From NCBI GenBank assembly GCA_036925085.1, contig JAUPFP010000001.1, positions 13,045,854 to 13,109,853 on the forward strand: a stretch of 64,000 nt of DNA. The letters are read 5' to 3'. The position numbers and the translations under genes are program-made. Position 1 is the stretch's first letter; every line of letters starts with the position of its first letter. The stretch is from Brachycybe producta (Eukaryota > Arthropoda > Diplopoda > Playtdesmida > Andrognathidae). This document shows positions 1 to 10,138 of this stretch, piece after piece. A model generated the notes under the pieces. The model saw nothing but the letters and a program-made list of their open reading frames with translations, had not been told where the DNA came from and ran no database searches.

Positions 1-407
1 AACCTTTTATAACAAAGGTCACAAATGTATTTACAATTGATTAACCATAGTTAACCCAAAATATCACATTAGACTACACTGTCCATCAAAATACTTTCAC
101 TTGTCAATCATGAGACTGACCAATTAGATGATCAGATAATCAATCCAAGCTGACGAATTAGAGACTAGAATAGAGTGAAAATCTTTAATTTTAGTCAGTT
201 CATTTTAGATTTTAGAGCAGAGTGTTGACAGGAACAGGGAACTACAGTTGTAAGTCACAGTTGAGATTTACCCATATACTAGATTTCTATGGAAATCTAG
301 TGTATGTAATTTGTCCAACACAGTGTCAGAACTTAGAAAATTTTAGCATTACAGACATTTTTCAGAACTTAAGATAATTTTTGCATTACAAACATGTTTT
401 CAGAAGG
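1..407. other. AT-rich sequence upstream of LTR A
   Basis: No open frame or recognisable repeat boundary is visible. The last bases (cagaagg, 401-407) are purine-rich just before the LTR start, as a polypurine tract would be, so this could be the 3' interior of an older element, but nothing coding supports that. Confidence 0.4.
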
Positions 408-1223
408 TGTGACGACCCAGTTTTGCTCCTTTTGGAGCAAAACTAAATTCCCATTGTCATCTGCTAGGCACCTGTAATTTGGTTGCCAGGCAGACAACAA
501 AATGGCCAGCAACGGTCACTGTCCTCCCCCAGGTGGAGTAGCCTGGGGGTGGTATATAATGGCAGCGGCCATTATAAAATGGACAGTGAAGTGATACCCT
601 TGATGCTGTGTGCATGTTCTTTGGTGCGCTCCTTCAATCATCAGGTGGCCAAGATGGCCACCATTCATCTTTTGCTTTGTTTGTGTGGAGGTGTTTGACC
701 TCTCCTCCTGGCTGGATTAGCCAGGGGATTGTCATCTTTTGCTCTGCTCTCTGCTGGTTAATTAACCAGCAGATATTGCATCTAATCTCCGTGAGTGTCT
801 TTACTTGTTTATCTTGAACAAACCGCCTAGTTATTTTCACTCGTTATCCACTGTGTCCGTGTCGCTTATTTATTCATATTACTGGGGAAGTTACCGCGAG
901 AAGGTTGGGGGTTTCTGGTGGGTTTACACCGTCACCGTTACTGTCCTGTCCGGCATGTTCATCGTGTCGGCCGGTGCTTCGCGCGCGGTTTGTCCACCGT
1001 AGGATCCATCGGGGGGGGGGGGGGTCTACCGTGGAGTCTTCTATGGTCAGCAGCATTTCACCGTCGACGTACAGAAAGACGGACTTCCAACCGGCGTTAC
1101 CCGTGTTCACGGACGGATGAGAGGAGGGCTGGCCCACGCCGAGGCCCATCCCAACGGAAGTCAGCAACGGTAAGTTGGGGAAAACTTGCCGGGGTTGTTG
1201 TAGCGCCCAGTCGGGTCGTTACA
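408..1223 (+). repeat. 5' LTR of element A (816 bp)
   Basis: It starts TGTGACGACCC and ends GGGTCGTTACA, which are inverted copies of each other with one mismatch, as retroviral-type LTR ends are. It is followed at once by a primer-binding site. A TATA-like ggtatataatgg lies at 551-562. Two palindromes stand out: a hairpin with 11-bp arms at 419-444 next to the U3 end, and a perfect 22-bp palindrome at 751-772. A run of 14 G lies at 1011-1024. Related LTR pieces occur at 19131-19935 (minus), 20165-20415 (plus) and 37190-37400 (minus). Confidence 0.85.
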
Positions 1224-1225
1224 AT

Positions 1226-1243
1226 TGGTGGAGGTGCCGGGTA
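1226..1243 (+). promoter_or_regulatory. Primer-binding site of element A
   Basis: tggtggaggtgccgggta begins two bases after the LTR. TGG complements the 3' CCA of a tRNA primer. Element B (45678-45695) has the same site with one difference, so both use the same or a near-identical tRNA, which I cannot name. Confidence 0.7.
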
Positions 1244-1377
1244 GCGCTACTGCCAGCCTCTCTTGTGCAGTCTGTTCGACCGGAGTCATGTGTGTGCCTG
1301 TAGGGCGTGAAAATTTGTCCACGGAACTACGGCCGAATGCGGCTTAGGGCGTAGTAGTCCGGTGAAAGACCGTGGGA

Positions 1378-2049
1378 CACGGACGGTTGTCCGTGATACC
1401 GCGGTAGTTACCGGGGAAAGCCCTAGGCTATCCATAAGTAGGACGGTGGGCACGGTGTTTGACCATGCAAGACCGTCCGAACATGGGATAGCGGTGCTTT
1501 ACCGTAGCTTGTCCGGTGAACAGGTAGTACACCGTAGGGCACGGACTATTGTCCGTGGAACTACGGCGGAAACCCGTCTATGGCCAGGTTTACCGGTGTT
1601 ATACCGTGGCACACGGACATTTTTCCATGACACCGTGGTAAAACCGGGTTACGGTCAAGTTTTACCTTAAGTAGACGGTGGATTACCGACTTTTGTCCGT
1701 GAATCACCGTTCAAACACGGTAAGAAGGCAGTTTCACCTTTGGTGGACGGTAGATTACGGACTGTTGTCCGTGTATCTTTCCGTTCTAGGACGGTGAAAG
1801 AGCTTTTTACCGCGAATAGACGGTGAATAATGGACAGTTGTCCATACATCACCGGTCGAAAACGGTGAAAAGGAACTCCACCGTAAATCTGACTGTGGAA
1901 CACGGACTTTTGTCCGTGAAACTGCGGTAGTTTACGGTTCTACCAGTAATTGTCGGTGTTTTATGGACTTTTATCCGTAAATTCACCGTATTTTCCGGTA
2001 GGGTTCCTTCCAATAAGTGGTGGTCAGTTTTGCCCGTGTTCGCACGGAC
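1378..2049 (+). repeat. Leader array of about ten stem-loop repeats, ~72-bp period
   Basis: Short inverted repeats with arms like cacggac and gtccgtg around a 4-base loop recur at about 1378, 1450, 1540, 1612, 1685, 1756, 1831, 1901, 1962 and 2031, mostly 70-75 bp apart. The best are 1378-1395, 1540-1557 and 1901-1918 (perfect 7-bp arms). Between them lie further ACCG/CGGT words, so the whole unit is repeated, not only the stem. There is no long ORF. It fills the leader between primer-binding site and Gag. Confidence 0.75.
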
Positions 2050-3575
2050 AAAAATGGCCAAGACCCTGTTTTCCCGATGTCTGGTCGGGGAAGCAGTATA
2101 TTGGAGGGTTTGGGGTTGCGTTCCCGCACCGTCGGCCGTGGGTTACGGCCGGTGGAGCAGCACCCAGTTGAGGGTGCTGTGAGCGGGAACGGTCACGGTG
2201 ATTCAACGGAGGAAGGTGGTGATGGAGGGTTACAGACCCCAACTGGGACAGGCAGACGGCCTACGGCCGGCCTGTTAACCTCCACCGCCCTTGGACGTGG
2301 AGGTAATCCCTTACCGGAAAAGGTGGTCGGGACCCCGGAGCCGTCCTCGGTGGACACGACGTCATGGTTAGCATCGATGACCGAGGAGCAGCTCCGTTCG
2401 GTTGCCAGGGGATTGACGAACTGCGGTTGCAGGGTCGTCTTCCCCAAGGGATCCAGAGGCTCCATGGAAGAGCTACCTCTGTTCACACTCTCGCCCGTGC
2501 ATGGGAGGATGCACGGAGGGAGGCACCGCCGGCTCCGGCCGGGCGGATGCCTCCAGGAGGAGGAACTCAGACCGCTCCTGCGGGAGGTGGTCGGGGAGAT
2601 CCTCCGCCCATTCAGCGACCGCAGGTCCACCTGGTGGATCCCGTGGATGCTGATCCTGATGCTGAGACTTCGGGGAACCGGAGCAGGGCACCACGTAAGT
2701 ATCGTGCCGTGGATGCCTGCACCGGCTGTCTTGTCGGAGATTCAGGCGTTAGGGGTTTTCAACCCGGATCACTTGTTCATTCGGTATGATGGACGAGAGG
2801 ACATTACGCCTTTTCTCCGACAGTTCGAAGCCAAAGCTAGGGCGCAGCGCTGGACGGATGAGGCCAGGTGCAGTTTCTTTACGTACCTGCTCGATGGTCC
2901 GGCTGAGGAACATTACGCCTGTTTGGTGAAGTTCAAGCCGAACCTGACCTGGCCGGAGTTGAGGCAGGCTATGCTTCACCGCTTTGGGACTAAGAATCAG
3001 GCTCAGGCCTGTTTCGACCGTTTCGAGGCCATGAAGCAAGGGCCTGCGGAATCACTCCAGGCATTCTACTGGCGCTTTGTTAATCTGGCGGAACGAGTTT
3101 CTCCTGGTGAGGATGAGTCTTGTCGACTCCTCCGATACAAGAAGAAACTACAGCCGGAGATTCTCAGACCTCTGGAGATCGAAGGGACTTTACCGCTGAG
3201 GCAATGTTGGTCGAGGCCGACATGCTAACGGCGGGAGCGTTACCTGCCTGTAACTTAATGGTACCAGGGACCCAGGCTACGGCCAAGGCCTCTGGTGCTG
3301 TGGCACAGCCAAAGAGCTCTGATACGTCTGCTTCTACCTCTTCGGGTGCGAAGGCAGCGGCACCGTCCAAATCGGACGAAGCTACTGCCAAGACCGAAGG
3401 GCAGAAGAGTAAAAAGACGAAGCGGCGGAGCCAGGGTGGAAATAAGTCCACAGCAGCCCCGTCAGGGTCCGGCCAAACGGCTGGAGGTAGAGGTCCTACG
3501 AGGACGAGAACCCGCCCTCGTCCAACCGGCACCGGTCACTGCAGAACTGAGCTGCAGTCGAAAGGTATTGCTTAA
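2017..3575 (+). pseudogene. Gag of element A, frameshifted
   Basis: A 403-codon frame (2017-3228) contains a Ty3/Gypsy-type Gag core around residues 250-385: a short aromatic-rich entry (NPDHLFIRYDG), then FLRQFEAKARAQRW, a LTWPELRQAMLHRFG helix and SLQAFYWRFVNLAERV, as in retrotransposon Gag capsids. Near 3190 the frame shifts; the next frame carries an Ala/Ser/Lys-rich basic tail to 3575, like a nucleocapsid linker. No clean CCHC knuckle is readable around 3600-3720, where the frame is broken again. The first ATG at 2017 is only the first in the frame; the N-terminal 200 residues are low-complexity and their start is uncertain. It would form the particle shell and bind element RNA. Confidence 0.8.
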
Positions 3576-3707
3576 AAACTCAGGTACCCGGCAATGCCGG
3601 TGAAGTAAGGAAGGAGCGTACCTTCGGGCAGTCTCCAGATATGTGGGTATCCTGCATGAAGCAGGGGTGCCTCTGGCTAGGTCTGCGGACCCGGAAATTA
3701 CCGTAGG

Positions 3708-4687
3708 GTGTTTCCAGAGCCATGCCCCACACTGGAAGCTGCGCTTGCCCAGCTGGAGAGCTGGGTGGCACCTTTCTTCCCTGATTGTTGGGAGGAAGGT
3801 CCGAATGGTACGGGCATCACGAGGGTTTCAAGCGTTGGTGCGCCCATGCTGTCACCCAGGCCTGGTGGGTCTCCCGGGGTGGAGACTGGAAGCCAGGCCC
3901 CCGAGCATCTGGTACAACCGTCCCTTGTGGACGGGAAAACGGATGAGTCTCGAAAAAGTGATGCTGAGCAACGACGGTTGCCCATTCCCGAATTGCAAAG
4001 CCGTGCATATTTGCGTGGGGCACTGCATGTTCTGGTGTCGATGGATGGTCGGCTGGTTGAGTCGATCGTCGACACCGGTGCCGAAGTGTCGGTAATGAGC
4101 ATGTCGGTGGCACAGGAAATGGGGTTACCGGTGCAGGAGGTTAGCCTCCCCTCATGCCTGACGGGCATAAGCGAGTACTCCATCGCGATAGAAGGAGTCG
4201 TGTACGTAGACATGGCAATCCACGGAAGGTCCATACATATCTCCTTATTGAGGGCAAAGGGGAAGCCATAATAGGTGTTGACCTGGCTTCCCGGCTTGGG
4301 TTGATGTTGGACGTCGTGAGCCGGAAAGTTTATTTCTGGAAATACATCTGGAATGCACATCCAGATGCTCTTCATGCCGCACTGGCCGATCAGGCTTTGC
4401 AGGGTACTTCGGTACAACTTCCCAACTCGTTGTTGGAGGCGTTGGCAAAGCTTCACAATTCTGTGGAGCCTCTGCTACTCCCTCCATTTTGGTTACCGGA
4501 AGGGATGCCTGCAGAGCCTGAAAAGGTAGATGGGTGGATTGACAGTGTGTCACCCGATCTCGCTGAGACCAGTTCTCCAATTAGGAGCGGGGAAGTTTGT
4601 TCCCTGCGACTGTTGGAGAACGTTTGGCTATCGCCTCATGAACGGAAAGTGGTTCCTGTGAGTCTGATAGAGCATGCTGGCCCTTGA
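3708..4687 (+). pseudogene. Aspartic protease and linker of element A, frameshifted
   Basis: The frame 3708-4271 contains VESIVDTGAEVSVMS; D-T-G at 4071-4079 is the active site of retroviral aspartic proteases, which cut the polyprotein. The frame breaks near 4250-4270 and resumes two registers on (AIIGVDLASRLGLMLD, the flap/IIG strand region), running to a TGA at 4685-4687. That TGA is in the same frame as the downstream polymerase, so it interrupts one continuous pol frame rather than separating genes. The region after the protease (about 4330-4680) is the variable protease-RT linker. Confidence 0.8.
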
Positions 4688-4738
4688 CAGCTGCTTCTCG
4701 TTGAGCCCCATCGTAAAGCCTTAGGTGGCTGGGGTCTG

Positions 4739-6988
4739 TTGGCAGTGGCAGGAATTGCCGTAGCCACAGAAGAAGGCTCTTACGAAATATGGCTTGAGAA
4801 CGTCGCCGACGTACCCATTGCCCTGGAAACAGGGGAGGGTGTGGCGACAGCTCAAGCTGTGGAGACAGCCCTAGTGGTGGGACTGGATGATCCATCTAAG
4901 TTGAGAAGGGGAGACCCCACTCATGGAGATGGCTGTCCAGGGGGGCTTCCGCCTAAGTTGAGAGGGGCGACCAGGAAAGATCGCCGAGTCCTCAATGCGG
5001 AAGTTAAACCCACTCTCGAAGAGTGCCTTAAAATCGGACCCAGTCTGAAGCCTGAGGTGGCGGCACAGCTTCGGGAGTTCCTGCTGGAACGCCATGATCA
5101 TTTTGAGTTCGATTATACAGAACTGGGAGAAACCCCGCTCGTCGAGCACACTATTGATACCGGTGGGTTACCTCCGGTGCGTGAAGGATTGCGAAGAACT
5201 GCTCCGGCGGCTCGTGAAACCGAGAAAGAAGAGGTAGCGAAGATGTTGGATGCAGGGGTAATCCAACCTTCGCATAGTCCCTACGCAAGCCCTATCGTGC
5301 TTGTTCGCAAGAAGGATGGTGGCTTTAGTTTTTGCGTGGACTATCGGCGACTGAATGCCCAGACAAAGGCGGATCAGTACCCGTTACCTCGCATCGATGA
5401 TGCCCTCGATTCACTTGCTGGAGCGAAGTATTTCGCAACCGTGGACCTTGCTAGTGGTTACTGGCAGGTCAGGATGGTGGAGCAAGACATTGAGAAAACA
5501 GCATTTATTTGCTCTCAAGGTCTGTTTGAGTTTGGAAAAATGCCTTTCGGACTCTGTAATGCTCCTGCCACGATGGAAAGAGCGTTAGACCTCTTGTTGG
5601 TGGGACATAAGTGGGAGAGCTGCTTGGTGTACCTAGACGACATTGTCTTTGGGAGCACATTCGAGCAGTTTCTCGAACACTTGAGTACTGTCCTGAGGCT
5701 GCTACGAGGGGCGGAGCTGAAACTCCAGCCGAAGAAATGTTTCTTCGGTTTTGACAAGGTCAAATATCTCGGTCACATTGTGAGTGCCAAGGGAGTTGCT
5801 CCGGACCCGGGACTTGTGAGAGCAGTCGAAGAGTTCAATGTCCCTACAACAGTGACTGCCGTCCGAAGTTTTCTTGGACTGGCCGGCTACTACCGTAGGT
5901 TCATAAAGGACTTCGCCAAGGTCGCAAAGCCACTGCATGAAGTGACCAGGAAGGATGCGTCCTTTGACTGGTCGCACCAGTGTGGTCTAGCGTTCGAGCG
6001 GTTAAAGGCATTTTTAACCGAAGCACCGGTGCTCACCATGTATGATCCAAGTGGTGAGGTGTTACTTCACACCGATGCTAGTGGGTACGGTCTATACGGT
6101 CCTCGGGTTCTGGCCTACGCTAACCGTCTCATGAAGGGTCCGGAAACACGGTATAGTGTCACCGAGCAGGAATGCTTGGCGATCATGTTTGCCGTGGGTA
6201 AATTCCAACCTTACATCTTTAACCGGGACTTTGTAATCGTAACTGATCACCATGCGCTCTGTCATTTGCAGACTGCCAAAAACCTGCAAGGCAGGTTGGG
6301 GTGTTGGCAAATGCAGTTGCAGGAGTACCGGTATAAGATTCAGGATAAGAAGGGGAAACTTCACAAGGATGCTGACTGTTTGAGTCGGTATCCGGTGAAG
6401 GAAGTTGTTGATCCTTCTTTGCCTGAACACGTCGAGGCAGACGTGGGTAAGGTGATTTACCGGGTCCGGTCTGAGGTGGATTGGGTGATGGAGCAGGCCA
6501 ACGACAGTTGGTGCTCCAAGGTGTGGGTTGAGCTAAACACCGACCCCAACTCAAACTTACGGTTCAAGTTCGTGATGGCAAACAAGCTGTTGTATGCCAT
6601 CCAATCCATTCAGGATCGCACAAGAACTGTGTTGGTTGTGCCGAGGTCGTGTCAAGCCTTCTGCTTGCGGAAGCTGCACGATAGCTCCAAAGCTGGTCAC
6701 TTCGGAGTGTACAAGACCTTCCTACAGTTACGTACTCGTTTCTACTGGTTGGGTATGAAACGTGACACGGTGGAGTATGTTAAGTCATGCTTAGTGTGTC
6801 AGAGAGTACGACAGTTCGCAAGAGCTCAAGGATTCTTGCAACCCATAGTTCCTGAGTACCCGGTTCATGCCTGGGGAATGGACTTCGTTGGGCCTTTTCC
6901 CGCATCCGTGGGTGGAGTCACCTATGTTCTGATCATGGTGGATCTTGTCTGTGTATGGCACAGCGACTACTCTCATCTCGGATTGTAG
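4739..6988 (+). pseudogene. Reverse transcriptase, RNase H and integrase N-half of element A
   Basis: The frame is open from 4688. The RT includes the fingers (SPYASPIVLVRKKDGG), FCVDYRRLN, VDLASGYWQV, and the catalytic YLDD box (LDD at 5633-5641). The connection and RNase H follow, with TDAS (Asp codon 6074-6076), EQECLAI and TDHHAL. About eight residues normally present after TDASGYGL seem deleted. The integrase begins with a His-His-Cys-Cys zinc domain (HDSSKAGH near 6674, CLVC near 6787) and the first catalytic Asp in WGMDFVGPFPAS (6881-6883). The frame is lost near 6950. This is a Metaviridae-type polymerase, inactive as it stands. Confidence 0.92.
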
Positions 6989-7051
6989 ATCCCAGTTCTG
7001 CAGCAAGATTTTGCAAAAGTTCCGGGAGCTCTGGTACGGCGCATGGTACGA

Positions 7052-7099
7052 CGTCGTAAAGTGCTGCGCTATATTATTATAGCGCAGCACTTCACGACG
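7052..7099. repeat. 22-bp inverted repeat inside the integrase core
   Basis: Arms 7052-7073 and 7078-7099 are inverted copies with one mismatch around a 4-base loop (ttat). It sits between the second catalytic Asp region and the glutamate region of integrase, exactly where coding sequence is scrambled. It looks like a small inverted duplication rather than element sequence. Confidence 0.85.
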
Positions 7100-7102
7100 G
7101 CG

Positions 7103-7659
7103 TATTACGTTACGTTACGGAGCGTACAAACAAGACCGTGATGGAAACCATCAAGCGCTACCTTGATCCCCTCAAGGACCAATGTGATTGGTGGGAGAAA
7201 TTGCGGCCCGCCATGTGGGCCTACAACACTGCGGTGCAGGAGAGCACAGAAGTGTCTCCGTACCAATTGTTGTTTGGGCGTGAGCCTAGGTTGGGGATTG
7301 ATAATCTCCTTCCTAACGCTCCGGTCCGCGACTTGCCTGACCAGCAAGCCGTGGAGGAGCGTGCTCGTCAAAATGTGGCAGCCGCTCAGGCAAAACAGAA
7401 GAGCCGGTATGACGCCGGCCGGGTGGCGCCACCCCTGTACCAGCCTGGTAATAAGGTCTGGATGAGGGATATGGCTGGGAAGCTCGGTCAAGCCAAGAAG
7501 AGGAATTTCGCTTATAAGGCTGAGCTGGGTACGGTGGTCCAGCAAGTTTCCGACCTGGTCTATGAGGTTGAATTCGTAGATGGGTATGGTCGGAAGGTGC
7601 GGGACCGGTTTCACGTTGATAACTTGAAGCCGAGAGGAAGATGGCCTAGGTGGCTCTGA
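7103..7659 (+). pseudogene. Integrase C-terminal part of element A
   Basis: This 170-odd-codon frame starts in ERTNKTVMETIKRYL, the segment with the third catalytic residue (Glu), then WAYNTAVQESTEVSPYQLLF, the C-terminal end of the catalytic core, and an SH3-like tail (PGNKVWMRD, FHVDNLKPRGRW). In between, about 6950-7020 shows in a different frame a TLISD-type segment with the second catalytic Asp. Roughly 40 residues between the first and second Asp are missing. The enzyme would insert cDNA into the host genome; here it is disrupted by frameshift, deletion and an inverted duplication. Confidence 0.85.
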
Positions 7660-7759
7660 AACCTCATCGAACTCTGAAGGGACCAGCGAAGCCGAGTCCA
7701 AGGCTGATAGAGGTGCCAGGAGAGACGATGTCTCTCCAGGACCCTCGGGTCAGCCTGGC

Positions 7760-8635
7760 TTGGCAGTAGAGTCTACCGACTCTGAGGCAGAGGTAGCACT
7801 CCAGCCTAGGTATAACCTCCGTCCGAGGAAACCGAAGGCTTTCGAGGTGGTTCAACCTTCCTCTGTTGTACCAGTAAACACCAGGATTCGTCAAGGACTC
7901 TATGAGCCCTTGCCCTGGTGTGAGAGATCAGGCCGATCCCTGGAGTGGGACGATGGCCAGATCCATAGGAATAAAATCTGGGAGCCCAGAGACCCCTGGA
8001 CGGGTGACCGCCTGTCTGTCATGGACAGATGGCGGTTGTCCAGGGTGAACTGGGTGGAGAAATCCACAAATCCCAGTTGCAGACTTAAATTCACGTCTGC
8101 AGAAGAAATTTCTAAGAAAGATCTCTCTCCTGAGTCTTTCCATAGAGATTCAGGCCGTGTATCTGCTCCTATAAAGGCAGACGACGGTAGAATCTCTATG
8201 GTAACAGCAATGGAGGCGGCTAATCGTGTTGTAGAAGCCAAGCCACCGCTGTTAGCCGTTCCGTTGGTGAAATTAGCGGCAAAACGCCATCTTGTTTTAA
8301 AATTGAAAAATAGACGGACGTTTGCCACTAATTATAATTCTAAAAGAAAATTTCACCGTCGGAAAGGCAAAGACCCAGGACTACTGGATGCTACAGTTAA
8401 AAAAGTAAGTCCTCAAAGGGGAATTTCCTTTTCCTGCCCTTTGGCAGTATGGTTTTATTGCTTTTGGGTGTGTCAAGCGGTCATCGACCACTTCAACACG
8501 TGGTTTTGGTGGCGGCGTCACCATCATGGTTTTGACGGTGATGCTACCACTGACGGGGCCGTGGATAGCAGTGTTTTGCCGCCCGAACACCGTGGACCTT
8601 CATGTGGACCAAGTTCTACGAAGTTTGGACGGTGA
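7760..8635 (+). CDS. Tail ORF of element A, function unknown
   Basis: A 291-codon frame follows pol by about 100 bases. It has near its start LQPRYNLRPRKPKAF; a basic RYNLRPR-type segment is common just after integrase in Ty3/Gypsy elements, so the first part is probably the end of pol or a pol-downstream ORF. The middle (8100-8400) is Lys/Arg-rich, and the end (8440-8520) is Cys/Trp/His-rich without a pattern I recognise. From about 8560 it runs into the ACCGT-rich repeat zone and is unlikely to be coding there. No membrane segments or catalytic motifs are evident. Confidence 0.4.
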   Translation: MAVESTDSEAEVALQPRYNLRPRKPKAFEVVQPSSVVPVNTRIRQGLYEPLPWCERSGRSLEWDDGQIHRNKIWEPRDPWTGDRLSVMDRWRLSRVNWVEKSTNPSCRLKFTSAEEISKKDLSPESFHRDSGRVSAPIKADDGRISMVTAMEAANRVVEAKPPLLAVPLVKLAAKRHLVLKLKNRRTFATNYNSKRKFHRRKGKDPGLLDATVKKVSPQRGISFSCPLAVWFYCFWVCQAVIDHFNTWFWWRRHHHGFDGDATTDGAVDSSVLPPEHRGPSCGPSSTKFGR

Positions 8636-9110
8636 AATGGTGTTTTTGCACGGTTCTGTCCGTGAAACCACCGTGGAGAACGGTTTAGACCGTAGACCAC
8701 GGAGTTCTAACGGACGGAAAGTGGTTTTTCACGGTAGTAGTCAGTGTAAACCACTAACCAAGCAACCTGAATTGTCGGTACCGGTTTTGGACGGTCCAAA
8801 CACTTGTTTGGCCGACTCCGACCGTGCGGATCCCGTGAGGGACGGTTTTTACCGTAGGTCACGGGATATGCACGGTGGAAACGGGATTTCCTACGGTGAT
8901 GTACCGCGGAAATCACTGCCCAAGGTACCGAACGAGAAATTACGGGTTTCGGACCGACCAAAAATGTTTTTGGCCGGTTCCGACCGTGCGGATACCGTTG
9001 GGGACGGCTTTGGCCGTGTACCACGGTGCCTGCCCGGCCGGAAAACATTTTTTTGCGGTTTTGGTCCGTGGAAATTGTTTCCTACCATAATAGGTCAAAT
9101 TCTTACGGTG
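8560..9110 (+). repeat. Second ACCGT-rich stem-loop repeat zone
   Basis: It is built of the same ACCGT/ACGGT words as the leader array at 1378-2049, with hairpins such as cacggttctgtccgtg (about 8650), gacggtttttaccgt (about 8840) and acggctttggccgt (about 9004). A longer unit beginning near ccgaccgtgcggat recurs about 162 bp apart (8818 and 8980). Open frames through it are by-products of the repeat. Confidence 0.6.
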
Positions 9111-9114
9111 TTTT

Positions 9115-10135
9115 TTGATCTTTTTTCAGGTAGCCACGGCAGAGAAGGACGATAATGGTGGGGGCAGCGGTTCCTCCTCCCTCAGCTCTTTGCATCCGGG
9201 TGATGCGGAGCTGTTGGAGTCGGATGCCGCTTGCTCCCCGGATTCATTGGGTCGGGCCATAGCCGACTTGGCCGACGGCGGACCTTTGGGTCTGCTATTG
9301 GTTGAGGACGCTGTGGTGACCCAGCCGTCCCCTCAGATCCCTCTGTATTATGGGTCCGTTTGGGGACGGTTGACACCGCCTCCCACCGTGGGATCTCCTA
9401 AGGTGACCATTAAGTTGGGAGCCATGGAGATTCCGGTGGTTGGTGAGCTGGTGAGGGCAAGCACGCCCGTCGGAGAGGTGGCCACCGGTTTGGCGGCTAC
9501 CTCCCTGACGAAGTGTGATCCTCCGGTGGACCAAAGCGGCTAGAACTGGCTAGCCTGGCTGAGGGAAGCAGAAATGCCTCCTTGGGAGGAACCCTGGTTA
9601 GACACGGAGGCGGAGATGGACACCACGGAAGATGGTGTGGTGCCTTTCTCCAGGCAGTGGCGAGGCCACCGGATCCTCTCTTCAGAGTCTGAAGGGAGAA
9701 GATCAGGCTCCCTGGGTAAACGGTCCGTGACCAGATCCCAGGAGGGTACTCCAGCCCGGAAGGGCAGTCCAATTCCGGTCGACCCTGTTGGCGAGACGGA
9801 AGCGGCCTGTCTGGAAAGGCAGGACGAAGCCGCAAAGTACCAGACGGCATCAGGGGGTTGCCTGGAAACGCTACTTGATTGGGGAGTACCCTGCCTAGCA
9901 GTTCAAAAAGGACGGATCAAAATCCAAATAAAAGTCCGGAGCTGCTAGGTACACCGCCAGGATGAAAGCCCTGGCGAAGAGAGAGGCACAGTTGGAGAGG
10001 ACGAAAGCTGCCTTGGCGAAGTTTACGCCGGCAGTGGGTCTTCTCCCTGTGTCTCTAGCTCATCCTGAGGGAGCTGCTGGTGCTGCCTGGCCTGTTGGTC
10101 AGCCTCCGGTTTCGGGTTCAGCCGAACTTGGGTAA
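9115..10135 (+). pseudogene. GC-rich coding remnant, unidentified, frameshifted
   Basis: Three successive open pieces (9115-9543, 9574-9948, then a short one ending in a TAA near 10134) read as acidic, Gly/Ser/Pro-rich protein. The last piece has the charged helix AKREAQLERTKAALAKF, which is coiled-coil-like. Composition matches element A and differs from the AT-rich DNA after 10135, so this is probably the N-terminal Gag or accessory region of a sibling of A. It starts after a pyrimidine tract and CAG (about 9110-9130) that could be a splice acceptor. I see no catalytic motif. Confidence 0.4.
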
Positions 10136-10138
10136 CAA

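Larger units (their letters stand above)
408..8635 (+). mobile_element. Ty3/Gypsy-type LTR retrotransposon A, degenerate, no 3' LTR seen
   Basis: The order is LTR, primer-binding site, repetitive leader, Gag, aspartic protease, reverse transcriptase, RNase H, integrase, then a tail ORF. Integrase after RNase H is the Ty3/Gypsy order. The coding part is GC-rich compared with its AT-rich surroundings, so it is compositionally distinct. It is dead: several frameshifts, one in-frame TGA in pol, a short RNase H deletion and a scrambled integrase core. I could not find a second copy of the 408-1223 LTR downstream, so the 3' end is lost or has been replaced. The end at 8635 is approximate. Confidence 0.85.

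Noticed and set aside
1011..1024. Run of 14 G as a functional G-rich element
   Set aside because: A single homopolymer in an LTR; its length may be a sequencing artefact and the related LTRs at 19131 and 37190 do not keep it.
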